Positions 25,987 to 34,464 of a stretch of DNA of 37,745 bases are shown one piece after another. The translations under genes and the position numbers were made by a program. The stretch lies in NCBI GenBank assembly GCA_938020525.1, contig CALIHW010000076.1, positions 1 to 37,745 on the forward strand, given 5' to 3'. The notes beneath the pieces were generated by a model. That model searched no databases and was not told the origin of the DNA. It worked only from the letters and a program-made list of their open reading frames with translations. The stretch's first letter is position 1. Each line of letters starts with the position of its first letter. This DNA comes from an uncultured Granulosicoccaceae bacterium (GTDB lineage: Bacteria; Pseudomonadota; Gammaproteobacteria; Granulosicoccales; Granulosicoccaceae).

Positions 25987-26604
25987 TTATTCACTCGCAC
26001 TCTTTAGCGTGCGATATCCGAATACCACTCGATTAATAGCTGTGATTGCACAAATAAAAGCAAACACATAAGCGATCAACGGAAAGTGAGCAGGGAAAAG
26101 ACACATCAGTACAAAACAAATCACTGTCTCAGTACCTTCTGCCAGACCATTCAAATAATAAAAACCCTTGTATCCAAAGTCCGGATGTTGAATGGCGTGC
26201 TTTTCGGCCATAGACGAGAAGGCCAGAAAACTCGCACCTGTTCCAACAAAACTGGCAACCAGGACGGCTGCCGGCAGGGCATTACTTGCAACGCTTGCCA
26301 ATGCAAATCCTAACGGGAATACTGCATAAAATATAAAGTCGAGCGTGATGTCGAGAAACCCACCGGCATCAGTGGGTTGGCTCAACCTTGCTATTTCTCC
26401 GTCTATTCCATCTGCAAATCGGTTGAGCAGCAATAAAATTAATGCGGGTATGTAGAGCCCGCCCGCTACCATTAACATGGCAGCTATACCGAGAGCAAAG
26501 CCTGCGACACTTACCTGATCTGCATTGATACCCTTGCCTTGCAGGACCTCCGCACACTTTTTCAATGGCGGTTTAATGACTGGTACAACATATCTATCAA
26601 GCAT
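25987..26604 (-). CDS. ynjF: CDP-alcohol phosphatidyltransferase family protein (YnjF-like)
   Basis: A 205-residue inner-membrane enzyme with about six helices. The whole catalytic signature of the family is present: DGIDGEIAR (65-73) followed by GGFLDITLD (81-89), that is D65, D68, G69, A72, R73, then the late D85 and D89 that bind Mg2+ and act as base. Such enzymes move a phosphatidyl or similar group from a CDP-linked donor to an alcohol. The acceptor here is unknown. It starts 24 bases after the ynjD-like ATPase gene, in the same relation as ynjF to the ynj operon in E. coli, where ynjE lies between. The repeated pairing hints at a lipid-linked role for the transporter. Confidence 0.85.
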   Translation of the reverse strand: MLDRYVVPVIKPPLKKCAEVLQGKGINADQVSVAGFALGIAAMLMVAGGLYIPALILLLLNRFADGIDGEIARLSQPTDAGGFLDITLDFIFYAVFPLGFALASVASNALPAAVLVASFVGTGASFLAFSSMAEKHAIQHPDFGYKGFYYLNGLAEGTETVICFVLMCLFPAHFPLIAYVFAFICAITAINRVVFGYRTLKSASE

Positions 26605-26628
26605 CGTGTCTATCCTGCGCCCTATTCT

Positions 26629-27261
26629 CTATCGCAGCCCGGACAAATCCAGTATCGAGGCGTTAGCTGGTACATCCGCTTCATCATGCGTAACCAACAA
26701 TGTCGGTAGTCTTGAAGCCGAATGCCATGTAAAGTCTCTTATCTGTCCACGCAGGGTTACATCAAGACGTGAGAATGGCTCATCCAGCAATAAGGCACAC
26801 GGCTCTGATAACAATGTTCGCAACAGACTCACACGCGCGCGTTGTCCTCCGCTTAAGGTCGCAGGATCTCTATCTTGCAAACCTTCAAGTCCCGCGCTCT
26901 TTAAACTCGCACTCACTCTGGATTCCCGCTCTGACTTGCTGCCCCCACGCAATCCAAACTTGAGGTTCTGCCCTACACTCATATGTGGAAAGAGATAATC
27001 CTGTTGTAACATCAAACCGAGCTTTCGTTTTTCAACAGCTACATGATTGAGGCAAGTTTCTCCGAGCCAGACTTCACCGGTTGCTCGTATTCGCTTATTC
27101 AGCGTTCCAGTCAGCCAGCTTAGGATTGTTGACTTGCCACTACCACTTGGCCCCATCAGTACCAGAATTTCTCCGGGCGCAATTTCAAAGGATAACTGCT
27201 GACATAACATTGTGCCATCTGGCAGTTGTAAGCTCAGATTGTCTACACGCAACGGATACAT
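26629..27261 (-). CDS. ynjD: ABC importer ATPase, YnjD-like
   Basis: A 210-residue ATPase. Walker A is GPSGSGKS (37-44), signature LSGGQRARVSLLR (136-148), Walker B LLLDEPFSRLD (157-167), and the switch histidine H192 lies in LLVTHDEAD. The start ATG 27261 overlaps the permease stop as TAATG; a 77-residue longer reading would run into the permease gene and is rejected. It is short for its class and lacks the C-terminal TOBE domain of MalK-like subunits, as in E. coli YnjD and ThiQ. With the next two genes it forms an importer of the thiamine/iron/spermidine type whose substrate has not been established. Confidence 0.9.
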   Translation of the reverse strand: MYPLRVDNLSLQLPDGTMLCQQLSFEIAPGEILVLMGPSGSGKSTILSWLTGTLNKRIRATGEVWLGETCLNHVAVEKRKLGLMLQQDYLFPHMSVGQNLKFGLRGGSKSERESRVSASLKSAGLEGLQDRDPATLSGGQRARVSLLRTLLSEPCALLLDEPFSRLDVTLRGQIRDFTWHSASRLPTLLVTHDEADVPANASILDLSGLR

Positions 27262-28901
27262 TAGGTGTTTCGCTCCGCTCTGAAGTACCGTGGAATCCAA
27301 ATCGCCAATCCGAAAGCAATCAATGGCAATATACTCTGCACTGATGCAAGCACCGCTATCACTCGCCTGTCTACACCACCGAAGCTTGTAACTAATTCTA
27401 TAGCAATGGTCTGATGACGCCCGGCACCTAGTAACAGCGTTGGCAAATACTGAGCAACACTTACCGCAAGCGCTACTGCAGCCGCCTGGCAAACAGGCTT
27501 TATCAACAGCGGCAGCCGCACCCGGAACAATACTCGCCAGTAACCTGCACCGAGTACTGATGCAGCGCTATTCCAGTTAGGGTCTAACTCTCGCCATGCT
27601 ACTGCAAGAATCAACACCACATAGGGTAATGCATAAACCCAATGTGAGTAGGCAACTGACAACCACTTACCATCACTACCGGTTAACAACGCCATCGCCT
27701 GCCATCCGAACAACAGCGTTACCTGGGGCACTAACAGCGGTATGTACCACATCCAGTCAAGCTTTGGCACTTTTTCACGCCGCTCTACTTCAAGCCAGGC
27801 AACCGCTGCAATCAGTGCGAAAACAGTGGTAAACAAAGCAAGTGTCAGAGTGGTAGTGAGAGGAGACGCAAACTCACCCAGGCGGTTTGTCCAATGTGAA
27901 AAAGTCCACTCTGTGGGGAGTACATTTGGAAATCTCCAGCGCCTTGTAACACTCCAGATGAGTAACATAACAATTGTTAGCATGCTTAGCACAAGTCCAC
28001 CAGTGGATATGCCTTGTGCAATGACGCGCCATATCGGCAGTGAATTGCCGCGTAGACCACTCTCACGACGGTGGTTTGCAATTTGGCTTATCGTTTTTTC
28101 CACTATCACAGTTACGCCGAACAGAAGACCAACCCCGGCAGCCAACACCAATGCACCTGCTGATGCTACCGCTCGTGAACCCGGATCGTTGACTAATGAT
28201 AAAAGAAATACCGAAAAAGTTGGCGGGTTACCCGGACCAAGCAGAATGGCCATATCAACGACACTAAAATTAAATGCCAGTATGATTAAAAGTGTTAAAC
28301 GGATGCGTGGATACAGCAGCGGTAGTATTAATCGGCTCCAGCAACGCGCAGGAGCATAGCCAAGTGTTCTGCCAATTCTAAGCGCTGCATCTACCCTGAC
28401 AGCTGGAAGTTGCGCTGCAGCTGCCAGCAACAGAAACGGCGTCTCTTTTATCACCAGGCCAAGTATCAAAGACCAGCCGCTGCTATCAGGCACAACCCAG
28501 AGTGTTGGCGGTCTCTCCCATCCGGTTAACGAGGGCGATATCACTCTGACAAGCCAGCCACTTGGTGCGATTAAAAACAACAACCCAACCGCCATTGCTG
28601 CGTGCGGAACTGCGAGCAACGGTGGTAACAACCCGTTAAGCCATCGCCACAGCCTTGTTCCGTGAGCGCAGACGAGTGCCAGCATCGTCAACACCAACAC
28701 CAACAGGGTTGCGATTATTGCGGTTTTTAACGAAAGAAATATAGCTGGCCAAAAACGCGGGTCAGCAAACAGCTCGGTGAATCCTTCAGAATCCGCAAGC
28801 GGTGGCAGCAAGCCAAACGCGGGTAGAACACTACCTAGCAAACCGATAACAATCGGAAACGCAAACAGCATAGCCAGAACAATTCCGACTATGCGTATCA
28901 T
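27261..28901 (-). CDS. ynjC: Fused two-domain ABC permease, YnjC-like
   Basis: A 546-residue inner-membrane permease in which two binding-protein-dependent transport domains are fused: about 55-255 and 330-540, each with about six helices. The ATPase-contact loops are RIGRTLGYAPARCWSRLILPLLYPRI in the first half and SAASVLGAGYWRVLFRVRLPLLIKPV in the second. The layout matches YnjC, ThiP and FbpB. It is a little longer than E. coli YnjC (about 511). ATG 28901 follows the binding-protein gene by 82 bases. Together with YnjB- and YnjD-like partners it should import a small solute; which one is unknown. Confidence 0.9.
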   Translation of the reverse strand: MIRIVGIVLAMLFAFPIVIGLLGSVLPAFGLLPPLADSEGFTELFADPRFWPAIFLSLKTAIIATLLVLVLTMLALVCAHGTRLWRWLNGLLPPLLAVPHAAMAVGLLFLIAPSGWLVRVISPSLTGWERPPTLWVVPDSSGWSLILGLVIKETPFLLLAAAAQLPAVRVDAALRIGRTLGYAPARCWSRLILPLLYPRIRLTLLIILAFNFSVVDMAILLGPGNPPTFSVFLLSLVNDPGSRAVASAGALVLAAGVGLLFGVTVIVEKTISQIANHRRESGLRGNSLPIWRVIAQGISTGGLVLSMLTIVMLLIWSVTRRWRFPNVLPTEWTFSHWTNRLGEFASPLTTTLTLALFTTVFALIAAVAWLEVERREKVPKLDWMWYIPLLVPQVTLLFGWQAMALLTGSDGKWLSVAYSHWVYALPYVVLILAVAWRELDPNWNSAASVLGAGYWRVLFRVRLPLLIKPVCQAAAVALAVSVAQYLPTLLLGAGRHQTIAIELVTSFGGVDRRVIAVLASVQSILPLIAFGLAIWIPRYFRAERNT

Positions 28902-28983
28902 TGCTGCACCGCAGTTCTGTAGTCAGAGACCAGAGAATTCACAGACCTGACGATACATTATCTTGAGGTTCTTGGATCTGCAG

Positions 28984-30195
28984 CTAGTTGCCGTAACGCT
29001 TGAGCCACTCTTCTTCAAGCGCATCCGCCCAGGAGGCATGAGGTTCGGGCAAGGTTATGCCAGTACCAATAGGTAAGGCCCAGGGACCAAGATCTACACT
29101 GGTAAACAACGCTTTGTCAGCTTCGGATAGCTTGTCGATATCGAGCACTGTCGGATCACCCCAGAACTCGGGATCGGCCTTACGCGCCTGTGCTTCGGCA
29201 CTGATAAGAAAATTAGCAACAGCCATTGCACCGGCTTTGGCTTTTGCATTGTACGGAATGGTTACAAAATGCGTGTTACCTATAGTGCCCTCATCAAACG
29301 TGTAAGTACGTACGGTATCTGGCAGCTGGCCACCCTTCACTGCTGCACTCGCTTCATTCGGATTAAACGAAATAGCAATATCTATCTCACCGTCATCAAC
29401 CATCTGGCGTGTGTTCTCTGCACTCGCAGGCCAGGTTTTACCCTTACCCCAAAGCATTGGATGCATCTGGTCCAAGTATTCCCAAAGCGGTGCAGTAACG
29501 GACGCGAAGTCAGCTTCACCCACCGGCTTTGACAATGCATCATGATTGTCGGTTAATTCAATCAGTAACTGCTTAACCATGGTAGTGCCTTGAAACACGG
29601 GTGGTGCCGGATAGGCAAACCGACCTCCGTCACTCAGGAAGTTGAGCAGATCATTAGCAGACTTTGGTGGCTCATCTACCACTGCTGCATCATAAATAAA
29701 TACCAGTTGAGCCGCGCCCCACGGTGATTCCAAACCCTCTACCGGTACGGAAAAATCTGTGGTTAAAGATTCAGATGACTTGAGGGTTGAAGCATTCGGA
29801 AGATTGTTAGCAAAAGCCCCCCAGGTAAGCTCACCGCTTTTCATCGCAGCGAAGTTTTCACCGTTAACCCACATCAGATCAACATTGCCGTCAGTGTCTT
29901 TACCGACTGCTTTAGCAGCCTCAAGCTGACCGACAACTTCCGCTATATCACCGATCTTCACATGCTCGAGAGTGACACCGTATTCTTCAGATACACGATC
30001 GGCCGCCCAGTTCAGGTAACTGTTAATGCGGTCACTGCCACCCCACGCATTAAAGTACACAGTTTGCCCTTTTGCATCTTCGAGCACTGACTCCCATGCA
30101 CTATCCACTTCTGTGGCGATACTGGAACCGGAAGTTAATATTGCTGCTACCAAAGCTACCTTGAAGTGACTTAGTATGCTCGAAAGATTTTTCAT
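28984..30195 (-). CDS. ynjB: ABC importer periplasmic binding protein, YnjB-like
   Basis: A 403-residue exported binding protein. The start ATG 30195 opens a signal peptide (MKNLSSILSHFKVALVAAIL...); a longer frame to 30366 adds 57 unlikely residues. The mature part has GQTVYFNAWGGSDRINSYLNW, YGVTLEHVKIGDIAE, NVDLMWVNGENFAAMK and VEGLESPWGAAQLVFIYD, all close to E. coli YnjB as remembered. It belongs to the thiamine/polyamine/iron-binding class (SBP_bac_6-like). The ribosome site is poor (AGCGGCAC). The 256 bases between it and the DUF1249 gene show only a small CCGG hairpin near 30408-30423 and presumably hold its promoter. Confidence 0.9.
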   Translation of the reverse strand: MKNLSSILSHFKVALVAAILTSGSSIATEVDSAWESVLEDAKGQTVYFNAWGGSDRINSYLNWAADRVSEEYGVTLEHVKIGDIAEVVGQLEAAKAVGKDTDGNVDLMWVNGENFAAMKSGELTWGAFANNLPNASTLKSSESLTTDFSVPVEGLESPWGAAQLVFIYDAAVVDEPPKSANDLLNFLSDGGRFAYPAPPVFQGTTMVKQLLIELTDNHDALSKPVGEADFASVTAPLWEYLDQMHPMLWGKGKTWPASAENTRQMVDDGEIDIAISFNPNEASAAVKGGQLPDTVRTYTFDEGTIGNTHFVTIPYNAKAKAGAMAVANFLISAEAQARKADPEFWGDPTVLDIDKLSEADKALFTSVDLGPWALPIGTGITLPEPHASWADALEEEWLKRYGN

Positions 30196-30451
30196 TATTG
30201 TGCCGCTAAGGGTGCTGCGGAAAGTTAGATTCCGCGAAACTGAATTACAGGAATTTATCGCTGCGATAATACCAGAGGCAGGATTTGCTTCCCATACTGA
30301 TGACAGACAAAGAGCAAAGTTCCGGGGCCAATCGGTATTTTCACAGAAACGCCGTATTGAAGACATTACCCATACAACTCATAGGATGATCGTAGAAATT
30401 AAGTAGCCGGAATTGGGACCGGGGTTTTGAATCAGCGCTAAGAGCTCGGGA

Positions 30452-30895
30452 TCAGTTCGTTAGCTGATGGCCTCGGTGACGCAAATACCGCAGCCACTTA
30501 TACAGAAAACGGTTCAGCTGCCACGAATTATCCAGACCTCGAGTTTGGCGCTTAACGTGCTGCTGACCGTGGATATGCCCACTAACGACTTCTGCTGTTC
30601 GAGCATCATGGTAGACGCGCAGCATGAGGTTGGGCTCAGCCTGCGAGCGGACGGTCTCGCCATCCTCCTCTACAAAGCGGTACGTCAGTCGCAAAGTGCT
30701 GGTGTAGGGCGTTTTTTCTGTCAGTTGCATATAGAGCGGCAAACAGCCATCCACCTTCGAGACGCGGGTTTGTAGCTCGGCACTCTTCATATCAGGAATC
30801 AGTAACCGAAGCAGTACGTAATTCTGCTCATACAGCTCCATCAGGTTGCTGAAGCGACCTGTGGTTCTGACTTTTTGCTGTACGGGGCAGTACAT
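30452..30895 (-). CDS. DUF1249 (YqiB-type) protein
   Basis: A 147-residue cytoplasmic protein. ATG 30895 gives a start MYCPVQQKVRTTGRFSNLMELYEQNYVLLRLLIPD like that of E. coli YqiB; an upstream frame to 31042 reads through a tRNA-like fragment and is rejected. The family hallmarks are YTSTLRLTYRF, LMLRVYHDARTAEV and NRFLYKWLRYLRHRGH at the end. Function is unknown; in E. coli the gene lies beside nudF and cpdA, here those neighbours are missing. The ribosome site is GAGAAA at moderate spacing. It is not an obvious member of the ynj unit, which starts 256 bases further on. Confidence 0.85.
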   Translation of the reverse strand: MYCPVQQKVRTTGRFSNLMELYEQNYVLLRLLIPDMKSAELQTRVSKVDGCLPLYMQLTEKTPYTSTLRLTYRFVEEDGETVRSQAEPNLMLRVYHDARTAEVVSGHIHGQQHVKRQTRGLDNSWQLNRFLYKWLRYLRHRGHQLTN

Positions 30896-30917
30896 AATTT
30901 TCTCGGTATTTCGCCTT

Positions 30918-30942
30918 TGGTTGGGGCGTGATTCGAACCTGT
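30918..30942 (-). other. tRNA 3'-end-like fragment
   Basis: On the minus strand the bases read ACAGGTTCGAATC, then ACGCCCCAACCA. This looks like a T-arm plus acceptor end with CCA from which the 3' side of the T-stem is missing. No D-arm or 5' acceptor strand (expected TGGGGCG) could be found upstream, so it is not a working tRNA. It may be a decayed tRNA or an old integration-site scar. It lies just before the DUF1249 start codon. Confidence 0.35.
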
Positions 30943-31107
30943 GCCATTGTAGGCCATAACCGGAGTCAAAAGCCTGACTTTGTACCCTGTTCGATGAGTG
31001 TAAATAACCAATATCTTCGAAATGCCAGGTTAAAGATGACAAATTGTTTCAAAAAGTGCCCATACCCTTTAAAATCGCCGGATTGGCCCGCAAATTGACT
31101 CCCGAGC

Positions 31108-31141
31108 GTCACCGAGCCTGAGTAATCAGACTCGCTGTGAC
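31108..31141 (+). promoter_or_regulatory. Stem-loop in the infA leader
   Basis: GTCAC-CGAG-C-CTGA, loop GTAA, TCAG-A-CTCG-CT-GTGAC: thirteen pairs with one mismatch and a small bulge, ending 29 bases before the infA start. It leaves the ribosome site (AAGAAGAGA, near 31159-31167) free. It may stabilise the message or take part in control. A run TTTT at 31152-31155 is too far for a standard terminator. Confidence 0.5.
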
Positions 31142-31170
31142 ATCACAAACACGTTTTAAGAAGAGACTGA

Positions 31171-31389
31171 ATGGCGAAAGAAGAAGCAATTGAAATGGAA
31201 GGCACAGTGGTCGACACACTGCCGAACACCATGTTCCGCGTTGAGCTTGAGAATGGTCACGTTGTGACTGCACACATCTCCGGCAAGATGCGCAAGCACT
31301 ACATACGGATACTGACCGGCGACAAGGTCACAGTGGAGATGACTCCATACGATCTGACAAAAGGCCGTATTACGTACAGAAGCCGTTAG
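31171..31389 (+). CDS. infA: Translation initiation factor IF-1
   Basis: A 72-residue S1/OB-fold protein that binds the ribosomal A site and helps IF-2 and IF-3 in start-codon selection. The sequence [40 protein letters not shown], then [24 protein letters not shown] is the invariant IF-1 pattern at its usual length. AAGAAGAG precedes ATG 31171. It points toward clpA and shares the bidirectional terminator at 31539-31572 with it. The 149 bases between its stop and that terminator hold a short CAATTTGTA direct repeat (31490 and 31504) and nothing else notable. Confidence 0.98.
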   Translation: MAKEEAIEMEGTVVDTLPNTMFRVELENGHVVTAHISGKMRKHYIRILTGDKVTVEMTPYDLTKGRITYRSR

Positions 31390-31538
31390 TACGCAGAATA
31401 AAATCATTCGATACACAACAGGATGACCCGAGGCATCTAGCGCAATGCTTACTGCAATGGGCTAACGGCAATGGGTGATCTGTAACAAACAATTTGTAAC
31501 GAGCAATTTGTACCGGTTGTTTTTACCGACCTCGACTT

Positions 31539-31572
31539 AAAAAAAAAGGCCCGCTATTTAGCGGGCCTTTTT
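31539..31572. terminator. Bidirectional intrinsic terminator between infA and clpA
   Basis: GGCCCGCT (31548-31555) pairs with AGCGGGCC (31560-31567) across ATTT. Nine A lie on the left and five T on the right, so the stem extends as A-T pairs. Read from either strand it gives a GC stem and a T-run, stronger for clpA on the minus strand. Confidence 0.93.
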
Positions 31573-31596
31573 ACATCTGCTTATCCTGCGACAGGC

Positions 31597-33858
31597 TTAT
31601 GCAGTAGCGCCTACGTTCTCGATTTCAAAGGTAAGCTCACCGAACTCGTCCACCAGCACTTTAACAGTACCGCCTTTCGATAACTCGCCAAAGAGAATCT
31701 CATCAGCAAGTGGCTTTTTGATGTTCTCTCTGATGATACGACTCATCGGACGAGCACCCATCTTCGCGTCAAAACCGTTTTCGGCCAACCAGCCTTTGGC
31801 TGAGTCAGTGATATCAATCGTGACGTTCTTTTCATTAAGCTGTTCTTCGAGCTCGAATAGGAACTTATCAACGACACTTAGAATAGTCGTTCGATCAAGT
31901 GGTCCAAACTGCACGATGCCGTCGAGACGATTTCTGAATTCCGGTGTAAAGAACTTGTTGATCGCTTCCATACCGTCTGAGGAGTGATCCTGCACGGTGA
32001 AACCAACCGACGGACGACTGATCGACTCAGCACCGGCATTGGTAGTCATGATTAGAATCACGTTGCGGAAGTCAGCTTTGCGACCATTGTTGTCGGTCAG
32101 TGTACCGTGATCCATTACCTGTAGTAGCAGGTTAAAGACATCCGGATGTGCTTTTTCAATTTCATCAAGCAACAGTACGCAGTGCGGGTTTTGAATAACT
32201 GCATCAGTTAGCAAGCCACCCTGATCATAGCCAACATAGCCAGGAGGCGCACCGATCAATCGCGATACCGTATGACGCTCCATGTACTCAGACATATCAA
32301 AGCGCATAAACTCGATACCCATCACTTTAGCAAGCTGCTTGGTGACTTCGGTTTTACCTACACCGGTAGGACCTGCCAGCAGGAAACTACCAATCGGACG
32401 ATCTTCAGGACCCAAGCCTGAGCGCGACATCTTGATAGCTGAGGCTAGCTGCTCGATAGCGGGATCCTGACCGAATACCAGCATACGAAGGTCACGACTA
32501 AGATTCTTAAGCTTCTCCATATCCGTTGAAGAAACACTCTTCTCAGGGATACGCGCAATCTTTGCAATGATAGTTTCAATGTCCTTAACACTGATCGCTT
32601 TCTTTGACTGCTTAGGGTTCAAGCGTCTGCTTGCACCGGCTTCGTCAATGATGTCAATCGCTTTGTCTGGCAGGAAACGATCATTCACATAACGATCAGA
32701 CAACTCAGCCGCCGCCTTAAGCGCATTGCTCGAGTATTTAACATCATGGAAGTCTTCAAAGTTGTCTTTGATACCTTTAAGAATTTCTACTGTTTCAGAA
32801 ACAGACGGCTCTACGACATCAACCTTCTGGAAACGTCTTGTCAAGGCACGGTCTTTCTCAAAGATACCTCGGAATTCCTGATAGGTAGTGGAACCAATAC
32901 ACTTAAGCTCACCAGTTGCCAGCATCGGCTTGATCAGATTAGATGCATCCATCACTCCGCCTGATGCAGCACCTGCACCGATAATGGTGTGGATCTCATC
33001 AATGAAAAGAATCGCACCTTCTTCCTGTTGTAACTGATTCAGGATTGCCTTAAGCCGCTTTTCAAAATCACCGCGATACTTGGTGCCTGCGACAAGCGCA
33101 CCCAAATCAAGCGAGTAGATAGTGCTGCCGAGCAGTACCTCCGGCAGATCACCTTGAACAATTTTAAGCGCCAGACCTTCAGCAATTGCCGTTTTACCGA
33201 CACCTGCTTCACCCACAAGCAGCGGATTGTTTTTTCTGCGGCGGCAGAGAATCTGTGCAGACCTTTCGATCTCTTTGTCACGACCAATGAGCGGGTCGAT
33301 CTTGCCTTCTTTGGCTCTGTTATTTAGATTGGTAGCGTACTTGTCGAGGGGAGATACTTCCGCTTCACCCTCCTCCATGCCAGCTTCACTGGACAGATCT
33401 TCAAGCTCGCTTTTGTCTTCATCAGGAATCTTGGAGATACCATGCGAGATGTAGTTCACCACATCCAGACGGGTAACATTTTGTTTGTTCAACAGATAAA
33501 CAGTATGAGAATCCTGCTCACCGAAAATCGCAACCAGTACATTTGCTCCGGTCACTTCTTTCTTGCCGGATGACTGCACATGAAATACTGCACGCTGCAG
33601 CACACGCTGGAAACCTAGTGTAGGTTGAGTTTCACGATTGTCTGAATCATCAAGAAGTGGCGTGTTTTCATCAATGAACTCTACCAGCTCAACACGCAAA
33701 GACTCCAACTCACCACCACAGGAGCGTAGCACCTGGGCTGCAGTTGGGTTGTCAAGCAAGGCAAGTAGCAGATGCTCAACTGTCATGAATTCATAACGTT
33801 TCTCGCGCGCTTCTTTAAAAGCATTATTCAACGTGAATTCGAGTTCTTTGCTCAGCAT
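31597..33858 (-). CDS. clpA: ATP-dependent Clp protease ATP-binding subunit ClpA
   Basis: A 753-residue AAA+ unfoldase that feeds proteins into ClpP. The N-terminal domain (about 1-145) takes the adaptor ClpS. D1 has Walker A GEAGVGKT, Walker B LFIDEIH and the pore segment [10 protein letters not shown]2 has [19 protein letters not shown] and the pore loop [25 protein letters not shown] corresponds to the IGL/F loop that docks on ClpP, seen as IGLIHQD in E. coli. Length is standard. It follows clpS on the same strand by 55 bases, and its message ends at the bidirectional terminator. Confidence 0.97.
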   Translation of the reverse strand: MLSKELEFTLNNAFKEAREKRYEFMTVEHLLLALLDNPTAAQVLRSCGGELESLRVELVEFIDENTPLLDDSDNRETQPTLGFQRVLQRAVFHVQSSGKKEVTGANVLVAIFGEQDSHTVYLLNKQNVTRLDVVNYISHGISKIPDEDKSELEDLSSEAGMEEGEAEVSPLDKYATNLNNRAKEGKIDPLIGRDKEIERSAQILCRRRKNNPLLVGEAGVGKTAIAEGLALKIVQGDLPEVLLGSTIYSLDLGALVAGTKYRGDFEKRLKAILNQLQQEEGAILFIDEIHTIIGAGAASGGVMDASNLIKPMLATGELKCIGSTTYQEFRGIFEKDRALTRRFQKVDVVEPSVSETVEILKGIKDNFEDFHDVKYSSNALKAAAELSDRYVNDRFLPDKAIDIIDEAGASRRLNPKQSKKAISVKDIETIIAKIARIPEKSVSSTDMEKLKNLSRDLRMLVFGQDPAIEQLASAIKMSRSGLGPEDRPIGSFLLAGPTGVGKTEVTKQLAKVMGIEFMRFDMSEYMERHTVSRLIGAPPGYVGYDQGGLLTDAVIQNPHCVLLLDEIEKAHPDVFNLLLQVMDHGTLTDNNGRKADFRNVILIMTTNAGAESISRPSVGFTVQDHSSDGMEAINKFFTPEFRNRLDGIVQFGPLDRTTILSVVDKFLFELEEQLNEKNVTIDITDSAKGWLAENGFDAKMGARPMSRIIRENIKKPLADEILFGELSKGGTVKVLVDEFGELTFEIENVGATA

Positions 33859-33913
33859 CTCACGATTCTCTCTATATGATTATTTATTGTTTTGTATCTC
33901 ATACCTGACGAAA

Positions 33914-34243
33914 CTACGCCTCCTCCATATCACACATTAAAGGATGCTGATTGTCACGTGAAAACTGATTCACATGGACAACTTTTGTTTCTGCCAGATC
34001 TCGGGTGAATACCCCACAAACACCCTTACCCCGGTTGTGCACATGTAGCATGACTTGTGTTGCCTTTTCTCTATCCATACTAAAAAAACTCTCAAGTACC
34101 TTCACAACGAACTCCATTGGAGTGAAGTCGTCGTTAAGTATGACCACTTTATACATCGGTGGTTTCTTAAGCATGGGTTTGGCAACTTCAACTGCCGTTC
34201 CCGTATCTTCTTCGGAACTATTTAATAACTCTTTGTCAGTCAT
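33914..34243 (-). CDS. clpS: ClpS adaptor of the N-end rule pathway
   Basis: A 109-residue adaptor that binds proteins starting with bulky hydrophobic residues and hands them to ClpA. The flexible N-terminus (about 1-27) is followed by the core [20 protein letters not shown], with the NDD/PM motif that forms the N-degron pocket, [24 protein letters not shown] with the pocket histidine, and an acidic CDMEEA end. The N-terminus is rich in acidic residues and threonine, as needed for engaging ClpA. AGGT lies just before ATG 34243 with very short spacing. Confidence 0.96.
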   Translation of the reverse strand: MTDKELLNSSEEDTGTAVEVAKPMLKKPPMYKVVILNDDFTPMEFVVKVLESFFSMDREKATQVMLHVHNRGKGVCGVFTRDLAETKVVHVNQFSRDNQHPLMCDMEEA

Positions 34244-34323
34244 AGACCTACACTAAATCTGTCGACAATATTGATTGCAACTTTAAGCGAAACATTTTGA
34301 TCGTTCCATTGTTTGGGGACACA

Positions 34324-34365
34324 GGGCTGTCGCTATGCCATTGATTTTTTTGACAATGACAGCCC
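34324..34365. other. Bulged hairpin upstream of clpS and downstream of fadE
   Basis: GGGCTGT (34324-34330) and CATTG (34339-34343) pair with CAATG (34354-34358) and ACAGCCC (34359-34365), with eight unpaired bases on one side only. It lies in the 221-base gap between the fadE stop and clpS start. On the minus strand no T-run follows, so it may be an mRNA end or a leader structure. A small CCGT/ACGG hairpin is nearby at about 34374-34387. Confidence 0.4.
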
Positions 34366-34464
34366 CGCCCCTCCGTTCTTTCACGGAATAAATTATGGCG
34401 TCTGTGATCCAGGTTTCAAGCCTGACGGTCACAATATTCCAGTCTGTTGCACTGAACCTGACCC

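Noticed and set aside
27742..28359. A 205-codon open frame on the plus strand
   Set aside because: It is antisense to the fused permease gene, whose two-domain family assignment is clear.
30925..31042. A working tRNA gene on the minus strand
   Set aside because: Only a T-loop and CCA-like end are seen; T-stem, D-arm and 5' acceptor strand are missing.
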